Of a stretch of DNA of 64,000 bases, positions 43,645 through 53,410 are shown piece by piece. The position numbers and the translations under genes were made by a program. Positions within the stretch are counted from its first letter, which is position 1; every line of letters starts with the position of its first letter. Below the pieces are notes generated by a model that worked only from the letters and a program-made list of their open reading frames with translations, was not told the origin of the DNA and did no database searches. Origin of the DNA: Devosia sp. Root635 (GTDB lineage Bacteria; Pseudomonadota; Alphaproteobacteria; Rhizobiales; Devosiaceae); NCBI RefSeq assembly GCF_001427605.1, contig NZ_LMGZ01000012.1, positions 125,071-189,070 on the forward strand, read 5' to 3'.

Positions 43645-43883
43645 GCGTCGCCCTTGAGCTCGGGCAATTGCCTGATGGCCTCCGGCTCGACGCTGCGGGC
43701 CTCGTCGAGACTCAGTAGCGGCACGCCATTAACGATGGGGAAAGCCAGCCGCGCGGCGATGGAGATCAGCTCGGTCCTGTCGGCAGAAAGCGTCAGGCGG
43801 GTCTTGGTCAGCGGGCAGACCAGCATTTCGAGCGTCTTTACATCGAAGACATGGCGCGGATTGATGGCAGGGGGCTCCACCAT
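43641..43883 (-). CDS. Trm112-family protein (YcaR-like)
   Basis: An 80-residue small protein of the Trm112/UPF0434 family with FDVKTLEMLVCPLTKTRLTL and LISIAARLAFPIVNGVPLLSLDEARS. In eukaryotes Trm112 activates methyltransferases; the bacterial role is unclear. Only one Cys remains of the usual CPxCKG pairs. It is 2 bp downstream of the LON-domain gene; the start at 43883 is better than an upstream in-frame start that overlaps that gene. Confidence 0.83.
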   Translation of the reverse strand: MVEPPAINPRHVFDVKTLEMLVCPLTKTRLTLSADRTELISIAARLAFPIVNGVPLLSLDEARSVEPEAIRQLPELKGDA

Positions 43884-43885
43884 GA

Positions 43886-44554
43886 CTAGTTCAGCGGCGC
43901 CGCGCCGCCGCTGCCGCCGCGGGCGATTTCGTATTCGGTCATGGCGATCAGGGTTTCGGCGCGCTGCTCCAGCGTCGGCGCCTCCAGCAATACTTGCTTT
44001 TCGGCCGGGCCATAAGGGCCGACCATGCAACAGAAATTGACCAGGTCCGCCGTGCCGGTACGCTCGATCTCGTCCCAGTTGAGCTCGATGCTGGCGAATT
44101 CGGCATAGTCGCGCATCATCTTGACGAAGCGCTCGCGGTTCACCGCGTCTTCGCCGAAATCGCGGGTAAAGTCGGTCGAAAAATCCTCGGCCGCGATGAC
44201 GCCCTGCCGATAGGGCGTCATGACCGTGAGTTCATGGGCAAGGCGGAAGCGGGTGACGCCTTCAAGAATGATGAAGTAACGCCCTTCGCCGCTTTCCTCG
44301 AAGTGGGTCAGCCGGCCCAGGCACCCGATGGCCTGCAGCGGGCTCCTGCCCTTGGGACTTTCCTCGCTGGTATCCTCGGGCTGGATCAGCCCGACCAGCC
44401 GGTCGCCGCGCAGGGCCGCATCCACCAGCTCGATATAGCGCGGCTCGAAAATATTGAGCGGTCGATGCGAGAAGGGCAGCAGCAGCGCCCCGCTCAGCGG
44501 AAAGAGCGGGACGGATTTGGGCAGGTCGGCCGGCGAAGCGGGGCGCTTGGGCAT
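43886..44554 (-). CDS. LON peptidase substrate-binding domain protein
   Basis: A 222-residue protein carrying only the N-terminal LON (PUA-like) domain: VPLFPLSGALLLPFSHRPLNIFEPRY, IGCLGRLTHFEESGEGRYFIILEGVTRF. The AAA+ and protease parts of Lon are absent. This stand-alone form is widespread in alphaproteobacteria next to a thioredoxin-like gene and Trm112; function unknown, possibly substrate or adaptor binding. It lies 11 bp downstream of trxA/cnoX. Confidence 0.86.
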   Translation of the reverse strand: MPKRPASPADLPKSVPLFPLSGALLLPFSHRPLNIFEPRYIELVDAALRGDRLVGLIQPEDTSEESPKGRSPLQAIGCLGRLTHFEESGEGRYFIILEGVTRFRLAHELTVMTPYRQGVIAAEDFSTDFTRDFGEDAVNRERFVKMMRDYAEFASIELNWDEIERTGTADLVNFCCMVGPYGPAEKQVLLEAPTLEQRAETLIAMTEYEIARGGSGGAAPLN

Positions 44555-44565
44555 GATCGTGCCTC

Positions 44566-45516
44566 TTACGAGAACAGGGCCGCCGAGAGCAGACGGCGGC
44601 CTTTGGTGGTCGCGGCATCCTTCGGCCCCCAGGCGTCGAAGAATTCCAGCAGTTTCTTGCGCGCGCCATCCTCGTTCCAGCTGCGGTCGCGCTTGAAGAT
44701 GGCGACCAAGGCTTCGGCGGCCTCGATATGCTTGCCCTCGGCATTGAGCGCCAAGGCGAGATCGAACCGGGCCTGGTGGTCATCGGGATTGGCGGCCACA
44801 GCGGCTTCGAGCGAAGCGGTTTCGCTGAGATTGGCGGCTTCACCTAGCAGGCGGATGGAATTGGCGAGGCTGGTATAGGCGTCGCCCTTGCGCTCGGCCT
44901 CGGGCACCATGTCGAGCGTGGCCTGGGCCTGCTCGGTCTCGTTGGCGGCCAGATAGACCTTGGTGAGTCCGATGAGCGAGGCGGCATGATCGGGCTGGTG
45001 CTGCAGCACCATGCCGAAGATTTGCGCGGCACGGCCGAGATCGCCGGTCGTGAAGGCCTCCTCGGCAGCAGCGACCGCTTCGGTGATCTGGGCTTCCATC
45101 GAGCCCTCGGCGGGCTGGGGCGCCGGCGCACCGGCGATCACCTTTTCGGCAAAGCGCCGCACTTCACCCTCGGGCATGGCGCCCATGAAACCATCGACCG
45201 GGCGGCCGCCGGAAAAGGCGAAGACCGCCGGGATCGACTGCACGCCGAGCTGGCCGGCAATCTGGGGATGCTCGTCGATATTGATCTTGATCAGCCGGAT
45301 CGCGCCGGCCTTCTCGTTGACCACCTTTTCAAGCGTCGGCGTAAGTTGCCGGCAGGGGCCGCACCAGGGCGCCCAGAAATCGACCAGCACCGGCTGCTCG
45401 AGCGAGGCATCGATCACGTCGGCCTTGAAGGCAGAATCGGAGGATTCGCGGATCAGCGCGCCGGCCGGAGGAGTGGACTGGGGGGCAGCGGCGACGCCGT
45501 TGAACGGAGTGGACAT
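44566..45516 (-). CDS. Thioredoxin/TPR protein, CnoX (YbbN) family
   Basis: A 316-residue chaperedoxin-type protein. A thioredoxin domain (~20-125) has the redox motif WAPWCGPCRQLTP with the CxxC at 52-55, and the cis-Pro follows in VQSIPAVFAFSGG. A tetratricopeptide-rich part (~145-316) holds repeats such as AEEAFTTGDLGRAAQIFG. CnoX protects client proteins from oxidation and works with GroEL. E. coli YbbN has SXXC, whereas this protein keeps both cysteines, as in Caulobacter CnoX. ATG 45516 is the correct start; the frame extends upstream without similarity. Confidence 0.9.
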   Translation of the reverse strand: MSTPFNGVAAAPQSTPPAGALIRESSDSAFKADVIDASLEQPVLVDFWAPWCGPCRQLTPTLEKVVNEKAGAIRLIKINIDEHPQIAGQLGVQSIPAVFAFSGGRPVDGFMGAMPEGEVRRFAEKVIAGAPAPQPAEGSMEAQITEAVAAAEEAFTTGDLGRAAQIFGMVLQHQPDHAASLIGLTKVYLAANETEQAQATLDMVPEAERKGDAYTSLANSIRLLGEAANLSETASLEAAVAANPDDHQARFDLALALNAEGKHIEAAEALVAIFKRDRSWNEDGARKKLLEFFDAWGPKDAATTKGRRLLSAALFS

Positions 45517-45721
45517 GGGGTAAACAAGGCCCTTCAGACAAGGCGGAACAGGATATTCGCGGCCCTTCTTGCGCCCGCGAACGGTGATGTGACAAGCCCC
45601 TCGATCCACAAGGCGACGACAAGATGACGGTCGCGCCAAATTGTGGGTTGCAATAGGCGTTTCGATTGGGCATATAGGCGCGCGTCGCCGGACTGCCAAG
45701 GCAGCACGAAGACAACGGAGC

Positions 45722-45796
45722 GCGGGTGTAGCTCAGGGGTAGAGCATAACCTTGCCAAGGTTAGGGTCGTGGGTTCGAATCCCATCGCCCGCTCCA
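45722..45796 (+). tRNA. tRNA-Gly (anticodon GCC)
   Basis: A complete cloverleaf: acceptor stem GCGGGTG/CGCCCGC, D arm GCTC-AGGGGTA-GAGC, anticodon stem TAACC/GGTTA with loop TTGCCAA (anticodon GCC at 45754-45756) and T arm with GGTTCGAATCC. The 3' CCA is encoded. Confidence 0.98.
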
Positions 45797-45822
45797 AATC
45801 TCCCTCACCGGAGAAACGATCA

Positions 45823-45855
45823 AAGGGCCAGACGCAAGTCTGGCCCTTCGTTTTT
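45823..45855 (+). terminator. Intrinsic terminator after tRNA-Gly
   Basis: AAGGGCCAGAC (45823-45833) and GTCTGGCCCTT (45838-45848) form a perfect 11-bp stem with a GCAA tetraloop, followed by CGTTTTT. Confidence 0.93.
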
Positions 45856-45929
45856 GGTTTCCCCGCTGGACCAAGTGGCCTGCCGGAATGTCCCGCTTAA
45901 ACTTCCATACCCGCCGAACGCCCCCCAAT

Positions 45930-45985
45930 CGTCATCATCCGGCTTGTCCGGGCAATGGATCACCCGGACAAGCCGGGTGATGACG
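45930..45985. repeat. Palindromic repeat (CGTCATCA..CCGG family)
   Basis: CGTCATCATCCGGCTTGTCC... (45930-45952) and CCCGGACAAGCCGGGTGATG... (45963-45985) are inverted copies with one mismatch over 23 bp and a 10-nt spacer. It lies between the tRNA terminator and the aldehyde dehydrogenase stop. Confidence 0.85.
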
Positions 45986-46001
45986 AAGAGTGGGATTCCC
46001 C

Positions 46002-47453
46002 TCAGATCGGGTAGTGGATCGGGCCGTCCTGCACGGTGATCCAGCGCAGTTCGGTGAATTCGGCAATGCCCGCCTTGCCGCCGAAGCGGCCATAGCCCGA
46101 CGCCTTGACGCCGCCGAAGGGCATTTGCGCTTCGTCGTGCACGGTGGGGCCGTTGACGTGGCAGATGCCCGATTCGATGCGCGCGGCGACGCCCATGGCG
46201 CGGGTGACGTCGCGGCCGAACACGGCGGCGGAGAGGCCGTATTCGGTGTCGTTGGCGACGCGCACGGCTTCGTCCACGCTGCCGGTGCGGATCACCGCCA
46301 CGACGGGGCCAAAGGATTCGTCGCGATAGAGCTTCATGCCCGACGTGACGCCATCGACCACCGTCGCCTGCATGATCGTGCCGTCGATACCGCCACCGGC
46401 CACGACCCTGGCGCCCTTGGCCACGGCGTCCTTGATCAGCGCATCGATGCGCTGGGCGGCGGAAAGGTCGACGAGGCAGCCAAGCGGCGTGTTGCCCTGG
46501 CGCGGATCGCCGGCCTTGAGCGAGGCGGCCTTGGCAGCGAGGGCGGCGACGAACTGGTCGGCGATCTTTTCGTCGACCACGATGCGCTCGGTCGACATGC
46601 AGATCTGGCCCTGGTTCATATAGGCGCCGAAGGCGGCCGCGGCGACGGCCTGGTCCAGATCGGCATCGTCGAGCACGACGAAGGGGGCCTTGCCGCCCAG
46701 TTCCAGCAGAGCCGGCTTGAGGTTGCGGGCCGCGACTTCGGCAATGTGGCGGCCGACGCGGGTCGAGCCGGTGAAATTGACCCGGCGCACCGCCTTGTGG
46801 CCGATCAGTGCCTCGACCAGCTCGGGCGCGTCCTCGGGGGCATTGGACACCACGTTGAGCACGCCGGGCGGCAGGCCGGCCTCGAACAGCGCATCGGCGA
46901 TGAGGCGATGGGTGCGCGGGCAAATCTCGCTGGACTTGAAGACCACAGTATTGCCGCAGGCCAGCGGCGTGGCGAGCGAGCGCACGCCGAGGATGACCGG
47001 CGCATTCCACGGCGCGATGGAGAGCACCACGCCGGCCGCCTGGCGCACACCATAGGCCGTCGAGCCGGGGCGATTGCTCGGGATGATCTCGCCGGTGATC
47101 TGGGTGGTCAGCGAGGCCGCCTCGCGCAGCATTTCGGCGGCCAGCATGACATTGAAGCCGGCCCAGCCGGCAGTGGCGCCGGTTTCGGCGCCCATGGCGG
47201 CGATGAAATCGGGCGTGCGCGCGTCGAGCCGGTCGGCCGCCGCGAGCAGGATTTTGCGGCGGGCGGCGGGGGCGGTCCTGCTCCAGCCGGGGAAGGCGGC
47301 GGCGGCGGCATCGGCAGCGCGCAAAGCGTCGTCGATGGTGGCCGCGGCGGCGCGGGTGGCGAGTTCCCCGGTCATGGGATTGTTGCGCTCGAAGGTGCCG
47401 CCGCCGGTGGCTTCAGATTCCTCGTTATTGATGAGCAGGCCGAGATCGGTCAT
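46002..47453 (-). CDS. Aldehyde dehydrogenase, vanillin/salicylaldehyde-dehydrogenase type
   Basis: A 483-residue NAD(P)-dependent ALDH. The general base and thiol are conserved (LELGGKAPFVVLDDADLD and NQGQICMSTERIVVDE, catalytic Cys in the latter), with the cofactor-site VNFTGSTRVG. The exact wording around the thiol is that of the aromatic-aldehyde branch (vanillin or salicylaldehyde dehydrogenases). It is last in the leftward block from the livK-like gene, separated from livF by a family A repeat. ATG 47453 starts MTDLGLLINNEES. Confidence 0.88.
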   Translation of the reverse strand: MTDLGLLINNEESEATGGGTFERNNPMTGELATRAAAATIDDALRAADAAAAAFPGWSRTAPAARRKILLAAADRLDARTPDFIAAMGAETGATAGWAGFNVMLAAEMLREAASLTTQITGEIIPSNRPGSTAYGVRQAAGVVLSIAPWNAPVILGVRSLATPLACGNTVVFKSSEICPRTHRLIADALFEAGLPPGVLNVVSNAPEDAPELVEALIGHKAVRRVNFTGSTRVGRHIAEVAARNLKPALLELGGKAPFVVLDDADLDQAVAAAAFGAYMNQGQICMSTERIVVDEKIADQFVAALAAKAASLKAGDPRQGNTPLGCLVDLSAAQRIDALIKDAVAKGARVVAGGGIDGTIMQATVVDGVTSGMKLYRDESFGPVVAVIRTGSVDEAVRVANDTEYGLSAAVFGRDVTRAMGVAARIESGICHVNGPTVHDEAQMPFGGVKASGYGRFGGKAGIAEFTELRWITVQDGPIHYPI

Positions 47454-47515
47454 GGGGACACTCCGTTGATAGATAGCGTGGCTGGGCACATATCCGCCAC
47501 GCCCACCGCGCGGCT

Positions 47516-47614
47516 CCTCCCCCTTGACGGGGGAGGCTGGGAGGGGGTGTGGGGAGCCACGATATCGGGGCCAAACATCCCCCCGCCCTTGATCCCTCCC
47601 CGCAAGGGGGAGGG
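47516..47614 (-). repeat. Repeat family A, full copy (99 bp)
   Basis: This is the reverse orientation of the copy at 30721: CCTCCCCCTTGACGGGGGAGG hairpin, AGGGGGTG, central dyad ACGATATCGGGGCC and CCCTCCCCGCAAGGGGGAGGG. It sits between the livF-type stop and the aldehyde dehydrogenase start. Confidence 0.9.
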
Positions 47615-47643
47615 AGAGGGCTGGGACAATTGTGGTCGGATAG

Positions 47644-48349
<706 letters not shown>

Positions 48350-48357
<8 letters not shown>

Positions 48358-49075
48358 GCTCGTCTCCCAGATAGGCGCGGATCACTTCGCGGTCGGCCAG
48401 CACTTCGGATGTGGGGCCATCGGCGATTTTCGTGCCGGCATTCATCACCACGCAGCGGGAGCAGAGGGCTCTGATAGCGTCCATGACGTGCTCGACCAGG
48501 AGGATGGTAATGCCGCGCTGGCGCAGGCTGGTGATGAGGTCGATGCCGGCCCGCAATTCGGTGGGATTGAGGCCGGCCAGCCATTCGTCGAGCAGCAGGA
48601 GCTGCGGATCGGATGCCAAAGCGCGGGCCAGCTCCATGCGCTTGAGGTCGATATAGGTGAGGCTGTCGGCCGGCTGGGATGCGCGACCGGAAAGGCCCAC
48701 ATCGGCCAGCAGGGCTTCGATCTGCGCTTCGGCCTGCTGGCCCCAGAGCGGGGATTTGCGGAAGGCGAGGGCGGCGAGGACGTTTTCACCAACGCTCAGC
48801 GAGGGCAGAGCGCGGACGAGCTGGAAGGTGCGGGCGACACCGCGATGGGCGATACGCTCTGGCGGAAGCGTGCCGATGGCGTCGCCGGAGAGCGTGATGG
48901 AGCCATCGGACAAGGGCAGATAGCCCGAAATCAGGTTGAGCGCGGTGGTCTTGCCCGAGCCGTTGGGGCCGAGCAGGCCCACGGTTTCGCCCATGGCCAG
49001 ATCGAAGGTGAGGCCATTGACGGCAGTGAGGCCGCCGAAGCGCTTGGTGACGTTGTGGAGGGACAGCAGCGTCAT
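48350..49075 (-). CDS. livG: Branched-chain-type ABC transporter ATP-binding protein (LivG)
   Basis: A 241-residue ATPase: Walker A GPNGSGKTTALNLISGYL, RTFQLVRALPSLSVGENVL (LivG-type Q-loop), Walker B LLLLDEWLAGLNPTE and H-loop VEHVMDAI. The signature position reads DSLTYIDLKRMELARAL, so the canonical LSxGQ is degraded to LTYID, as seen in some LivG proteins (LSYGxQRRLE). ATG 49075 overlaps livM by 4 bp. The partner ATPase is livF. Confidence 0.92.
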
Positions 49076-49992
49076 GGCCGTGCCTCGCGGCGGGTGAGGC
49101 GGGACCAGAGGGAGTCCCCGGCCGCCAGCACGCCATTGGGCAGCACGAAGACGATGGCGATGAACAAGAGGCCCAGGATGATGGAATAGTGGTTGGGGAA
49201 ATTCGCGCTCAGCCATTCGAACAGCAGGAACAGCGGCACGGCGCCGAGCAACGGGCCGAACAGGCGATTTGGACCGCCCAGCAGGGCCATGATGACGACG
49301 AGGAAGCTGGTGGTCGGATTGAACACGATGGACGGCTCGATATAGGTCCAGCGTGGCGCCTGGATGGCGCCGGCCAAGGTCATGATGACGCAGGAAATGG
49401 AGAACAGCGTCAGCTTGGTGCGGGTGATGCGGATGCCCAGATGACTGGCCACCACCGGATCGTCGCCGATGACGCGCAGCGCCAGGCCGATGCGCGCGCG
49501 GCTGACCCAGAAGGCGATGGCCAGCGTCGCGGCCAGCAAAGCCAGCAATTGCCAGTAGATGTGCTCTGGCCCCAGCGGCAGGAAGACATAGCGACCCAGG
49601 GTCCGGGTGACGTTGACCTCGTAATAGGTCACGAGCTGGCGCACCAGTTCGGTCAGCCCGAACGTGAAGATGACGAAATAGATGCCGGCGAGGCGGAGCG
49701 TAGCCAGGCCGACGATAAGGGCGACGACGAGGCCGACAAACGCTGCGACGAGCAGCACCAGCGGATAGGGCAGCATATCGGCCAGTACGGCGACGGTGTA
49801 GGCGCCGAGGCCGAAAAAGGCGACGGTGGCCAGCGAGATGTAGCGGGTGGGACCGGAAAACATGGCCCAGGCGGTGGCGAGCACGCCATAGCCGAGAATG
49901 CCGATGCCAAGGCCGAGCGGATAGGGGCCGGCAAAGGCGGGCACCAAGGCCAGCGCGGCCAGTGCGGCGAGAGCGAAGACCAGTTTCATCAT
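49072..49992 (-). CDS. livM: Branched-chain-type ABC transporter permease (LivM)
   Basis: A 306-residue permease with about eight membrane segments. Recognisable pieces are LATVAFFGLGAYTVAVLADML, RLAGIYFVIFTFGLTELVRQL and LALRVIGDDPVVASHLGIRITRTKLTLFSISC, which is the conserved cytosolic loop, plus the C-terminal RLFGPLLGAVPLFLLFEW. ATG 49992 (M-M-K-L-V-F) shares the ATGA overlap with the livH stop. The open frame continues upstream into livH but that part is not coding. Confidence 0.93.
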   Translation of the reverse strand: MMKLVFALAALAALALVPAFAGPYPLGLGIGILGYGVLATAWAMFSGPTRYISLATVAFFGLGAYTVAVLADMLPYPLVLLVAAFVGLVVALIVGLATLRLAGIYFVIFTFGLTELVRQLVTYYEVNVTRTLGRYVFLPLGPEHIYWQLLALLAATLAIAFWVSRARIGLALRVIGDDPVVASHLGIRITRTKLTLFSISCVIMTLAGAIQAPRWTYIEPSIVFNPTTSFLVVIMALLGGPNRLFGPLLGAVPLFLLFEWLSANFPNHYSIILGLLFIAIVFVLPNGVLAAGDSLWSRLTRREARP

Positions 49993-50861
49993 CGCGCGGC
50001 CCTTCCGAACAGACCCTGCGGCCGCACCACGAGCACGGTGAGGAAGATGAGGTAGGTGGCGGCCAGCGTCAGGCCGGGATCGATGAAGCTGGCGACCAGC
50101 GTTTCGACCAGGCCGAGGATGAGCCCGGCGGCCAGCGCGCCCATGAGATTGCCGACGCCGCCCATGATGACCACGATCAGCGCCTTCATGGTGAAGATGA
50201 CGCCCATGGTGGCCGAGAAGGTGAGATACATCGAGACCACGACGCCCCCCGCCGCCGCCAGCGCGCCGCCAATGGCAAAGGCGAAGCGGGCGACGCTGTC
50301 GACATTGATGCCGACCAAAGGCGCCGAGGCGGGATTGGCGGCGACGGCGCGGATGACGGTGCCGAAGCGGGTGCGGGTCAGCACCAGCCACAGGCCGAGC
50401 CCGAAGACCACGGCCAGCACGAAGGCGAGCAACCTGTTGGCAGCGACGGTGGTGCCCAGTATGTCGACCGGCACGGCGAGGAAACTGTAGCTCATGAAAC
50501 CCGAGCCGAAGAGCACCAGCGCCACGCCCTGGATGACGAAGAGCAGCCCGAACGTGGCAAGGATGGAATCGCCTTCCAGCCGCCCGCGGTCCCGCGACCG
50601 TCGCGCCAGCGGCTGCAGCATGACGGCGTAGATCAGCCAGCTCAGCGCAAAGCCGGCGGGAATGACGATGAGCATGCCGAGCAGCGGATTTATGCCGAGC
50701 GCGGTGAACAGCACATAGGCGCCGAAGCTGGCAGCGATGATGATGTCGCCATAGGCCAGGTTCATGATGCGTGCGACGCCATATTGCAGGGTCAGGCCCA
50801 TGGCCACGAGGGCATAGGTGCCCCCGAGGACGAGGCCGGTCAGAATGGCGCTGAAGAGCAT
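49989..50861 (-). CDS. livH: Branched-chain-type ABC transporter permease (LivH)
   Basis: A 290-residue permease with about eight membrane helices, beginning FSAILTGLVLGGTYALVAMGLTLQYGVARIMNLAYGD, the LivH N-terminal pattern. The loop IRAVAANPASAPLVGINVDSVARFAFAIG and the C-terminal TYLIFLTVLVVRPQGLFG are conserved. It precedes livM with a 4-bp overlap. The 230-bp gap to livK contains repeats only. Confidence 0.93.
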   Translation of the reverse strand: MLFSAILTGLVLGGTYALVAMGLTLQYGVARIMNLAYGDIIIAASFGAYVLFTALGINPLLGMLIVIPAGFALSWLIYAVMLQPLARRSRDRGRLEGDSILATFGLLFVIQGVALVLFGSGFMSYSFLAVPVDILGTTVAANRLLAFVLAVVFGLGLWLVLTRTRFGTVIRAVAANPASAPLVGINVDSVARFAFAIGGALAAAGGVVVSMYLTFSATMGVIFTMKALIVVIMGGVGNLMGALAAGLILGLVETLVASFIDPGLTLAATYLIFLTVLVVRPQGLFGRAAR

Positions 50862-50897
50862 AAGGGCGCTCCGGTGGGTTGGATGGTCTTGGGGGGC

Positions 50898-50930
50898 TCC
50901 CCTCCCAACCTCCCCCTGACAGGGGGAGGA
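50898..50930. repeat. Repeat family A fragment
   Basis: CCCCTCCCAACC-TCCCCCTGACAGGGGGAGG is the 3' half of a family A element, with a single hairpin. It is followed 32 bp later by a family B copy. Confidence 0.75.
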
Positions 50931-50961
50931 GCTTTATCGAATGCGACTGCCGGCCCCTCTT

Positions 50962-51087
50962 CACCTCTCCCTTGGGGGAGAGGTCGACCGTCAGGTCGGG
51001 TGAGGGGGCCTTTACTGGTCGTCGAGCGAGGGGAAGGCCCCCTCACCCGCCGGCTTCGCCGCCGACCTCTCCCCCAAAGGGAGAGGT
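50962..51087 (+). repeat. Repeat family B, full copy
   Basis: ACCTCTCCCTTGGGGGAGAGG, GGTCGGGTGAGGGGGCC, a variable loop, GGCCCCCTCACCCG-CCGGCTTCGCCGCCGACC and the closing hairpin CCTCTCCCCCAAAGGGAGAGG. Its closing end is only 5 bp from the livK stop, so it forms the 3' boundary of that gene. Confidence 0.9.
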
Positions 51088-51091
51088 AAGA

Positions 51092-52324
51092 CTATGCAGC
51101 GACCCACACCGGCTTCGGCACGACCGGATCGCGTGATCCGTCCCGTTCCGTGTGGGCCAGGCCGACGAATTTGCCGCCCTGCCACTGGCCGACCGTCCAC
51201 AGGCTCCGCAACTGGTTGTCGACCAGCTTCACCTTGCCGATGACCGTATCGAATTCGCCACTCGACAGCTCCGCCGTGATGGCCTCGCGGTCGATATCGC
51301 CGACCCGCTCGATGGCCTGTTGCAGCATTTCCAGGCTCGCATAGGTGATGGCACTGGCCCAGCTATCGGGCGCCTGGCCGTTGAGCGCGGTGTGGCGCTC
51401 GAAATAGGCGGCGAGCTTTTCGCTGTCGGGGTCGATGCCGCCCACGCCCATGACACCGTCATGGTTGGGCCCGGCAATGCCGGGATAGATCGGGAAGGCG
51501 GTGCCGACGCCGAGATAAAAGACCTTGGGGCTGAAATTGGCCACCACCGACTGCTGGGTCAGCGCGAAGGTATCGGGCGGATAGGAGAAGGCGACGAACG
51601 TATCGACGCCGAGCCCCGAAACCTCGTTGATGATGGGTGCGAAGTCCGACGTACCGAGCGGATAGGTCTTGTCATAGACCAGCTCGAACCCGGCTTCGGT
51701 GAAGGAGGGCGTGGCCGCCTTGGAGAGGTCGATGCCGAAGCCGTCGGCCACCGAGGCGATGGCGACCTTGTTGTTGATGGTGCCGGCTTCACGCTGCTTG
51801 ACCAGCAACTGCACCAGCGCATTGGCATAGTCATGCCCACCGCCCAGCAGCCAGAAGCTGTGCTTCCAGCGCTTGACCAGGTCGGGCGCCATGTCGGTGA
51901 CGGCGGTGGCGCCAAGCTGGGGGTAGCCGAAGCGGTCGAACGTGGGGCCGGAGGCCAGGTTGGGGCCGGTGCCCCAGCTCGGCAGGATGAAATCAGCATT
52001 GTCCTGGGTGGCGAGGCGCTCGACGGCGCGCACCAGTTCCTCGGAGCTGGAACGGTCGTCATATTCGACCACTTCGAGCGGCAGGGGGACGCCGAGCTTG
52101 CTGAGTTCAAGGCCGCCGGCCTTGTTCACGTCATCCACCCAGAGCAGGTAATTCGGAATGGTCGAAATGCCGGCGCCGGCGGCGTTGGCGCCGGTCTTGG
52201 GCACGGCGTAGCCGATGCGGATGGCGGTGCGGTCCTGTGCGAGGACCGGCAGGCCGGAAAGGGCCGTGGCCAGGGCGCTGACGCCCATGCCCTGCAAGAC
52301 GGTTCTGCGGCTAATCGTGGTCAT
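51092..52324 (-). CDS. livK: Branched-chain-type ABC transporter substrate-binding protein with Tat-type signal
   Basis: A 410-residue type I periplasmic binding protein. The N-terminus TISRRTVLQGMGVSALATAL is a twin-arginine (Tat) signal, unusual for LivK-type proteins, and cleavage is likely near PVLAQD. The mature domain has IRIGYAVPKTGANAAGAG, VEYDDRSSSEELVRAVERL and SDFAPIINEVSGLGVDTFVAF. These pieces are typical of amide/aromatic-binding LivK relatives. First gene of the leftward importer operon; divergent from an AraC regulator. Confidence 0.9.
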   Translation of the reverse strand: MTTISRRTVLQGMGVSALATALSGLPVLAQDRTAIRIGYAVPKTGANAAGAGISTIPNYLLWVDDVNKAGGLELSKLGVPLPLEVVEYDDRSSSEELVRAVERLATQDNADFILPSWGTGPNLASGPTFDRFGYPQLGATAVTDMAPDLVKRWKHSFWLLGGGHDYANALVQLLVKQREAGTINNKVAIASVADGFGIDLSKAATPSFTEAGFELVYDKTYPLGTSDFAPIINEVSGLGVDTFVAFSYPPDTFALTQQSVVANFSPKVFYLGVGTAFPIYPGIAGPNHDGVMGVGGIDPDSEKLAAYFERHTALNGQAPDSWASAITYASLEMLQQAIERVGDIDREAITAELSSGEFDTVIGKVKLVDNQLRSLWTVGQWQGGKFVGLAHTERDGSRDPVVPKPVWVAA

Positions 52325-52436
52325 AGCTTGCTCTCCTCCATGCCCGTCGCTGCGGGCGCTCCCAGATGCGGTCCGGCTTTGCTCCGGTCCCGTCCTTGCC
52401 GAGCATGGTAGGGCGGAGCCTGAGTGGATAAAATGG

Positions 52437-52457
52437 ACATTACGGAAAGATAAATGT
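52437..52457. promoter_or_regulatory. Possible dyad in the livK/araC divergent region
   Basis: ACATT and AATGT are inverted around an 11-nt AT-rich spacer in the 170-bp gap between livK and the AraC-type gene. This is weak, but it is the only visible dyad there, and the patch is the AT-richest part of the gap. Confidence 0.25.
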
Positions 52458-52494
52458 ACTTTTGCGGTGACTTTACCCCCATGACAGGACCGTC

Positions 52495-53388
52495 ATGACC
52501 GAACAGAACCTGCGCCCCCTGCCCGGCCCCGGCCTGCTGCAGGATGTGGAAGTGGCCGACATTGGCGGCGCGCTATCGGCGAGCGAATGGGATTTTTCGG
52601 CACCGCGGGCGCGGCTGGGGGCGCATGGTTTCGTGCTGGCCTCGGGCAGCGGTTTGGTGCGGCTGGAGAGCGGCGCGACCAGCATCGAGGCGCCCAGCGT
52701 GATCTGGCTGCCCAGCGGCATGGGCGCCAGCGTGCGGCTGGAAGCGGGCGCGCGCGGCGTGACCATGACCGTGTCGGATGCGGCCTTGGGCCGGGTGGTG
52801 CCGGCCAGCTCCATCGCCGGCCCCTTGCGCCAGGCCATCGACCGGCCGCTGGTCGGCATGCGCCTCGAAGCCGGAGCGGCGCGGGCGACGATCCGCGACC
52901 TCGAGGAGATCAGGCGCGAGACGCTGGAGGACTTGCCGGGCATGCGCGAGGCGATCATGAGCCGGCTGTGCCTGGTGCTCATCGCCTTCTGGCGGCTGGG
53001 CGAGGTGGCGGCTCAGCCCCAGGCGGCGCCGCGTGTGCTGGTGCAGAATTTCATGCAATTGGTGGAGCTCAATGCCCGCGCGCAATGGCGCGTGGCCGAC
53101 TATGCGCGGACCATGGGCATTTCCACCGACCGGCTGACCTCGGCCATCCGCCGCGCCACCGGCCAATCGCCGCTGGAGCTGGTGCATGGACGGCTGCTTG
53201 AGGATGCCGAGAGCCTGCTGGAACGCTCGGCCTTGCAGGTGCGCGAAATCGCCGATGCGCTGGGCTTTCGTGACGCCGGCTATTTCAACCGGTTCTTCAC
53301 CCGGCTCAAGGGGATTTCGCCGGGGCGCTATCGGCAGCGGGTGCAGCGGCGGGCCAGCCCGGACGGGTCCTATGCGGCCTGGCCGTGA
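52495..53388 (+). CDS. AraC-family transcriptional regulator
   Basis: A 297-residue regulator. The C-terminal AraC domain has two helix-turn-helices: WRVADYARTMGISTDRLTSAI and ALQVREIADALGFRDAGYFNRFF, the second with the signature GYFNRFFTRLKGISPGRYR. The N-terminal ~170 residues look like a cupin-type sensor (LASGSGLVRLESGATSIEAP, PSVIWLPSGMGASVRL). It faces the livK-type operon and is the likely activator; an inducer such as an aromatic aldehyde or acid is a guess. Confidence 0.9.
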   Translation: MTEQNLRPLPGPGLLQDVEVADIGGALSASEWDFSAPRARLGAHGFVLASGSGLVRLESGATSIEAPSVIWLPSGMGASVRLEAGARGVTMTVSDAALGRVVPASSIAGPLRQAIDRPLVGMRLEAGAARATIRDLEEIRRETLEDLPGMREAIMSRLCLVLIAFWRLGEVAAQPQAAPRVLVQNFMQLVELNARAQWRVADYARTMGISTDRLTSAIRRATGQSPLELVHGRLLEDAESLLERSALQVREIADALGFRDAGYFNRFFTRLKGISPGRYRQRVQRRASPDGSYAAWP

Positions 53389-53410
53389 GGCGTCGAGCTC
53401 ATAAGCCGGT

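Noticed and set aside
49993-50964. Extension of livM to 630 residues
   Set aside because: The upstream part overlaps livH in another frame and is Arg/His-rich; the ATGA overlap marks the true start.
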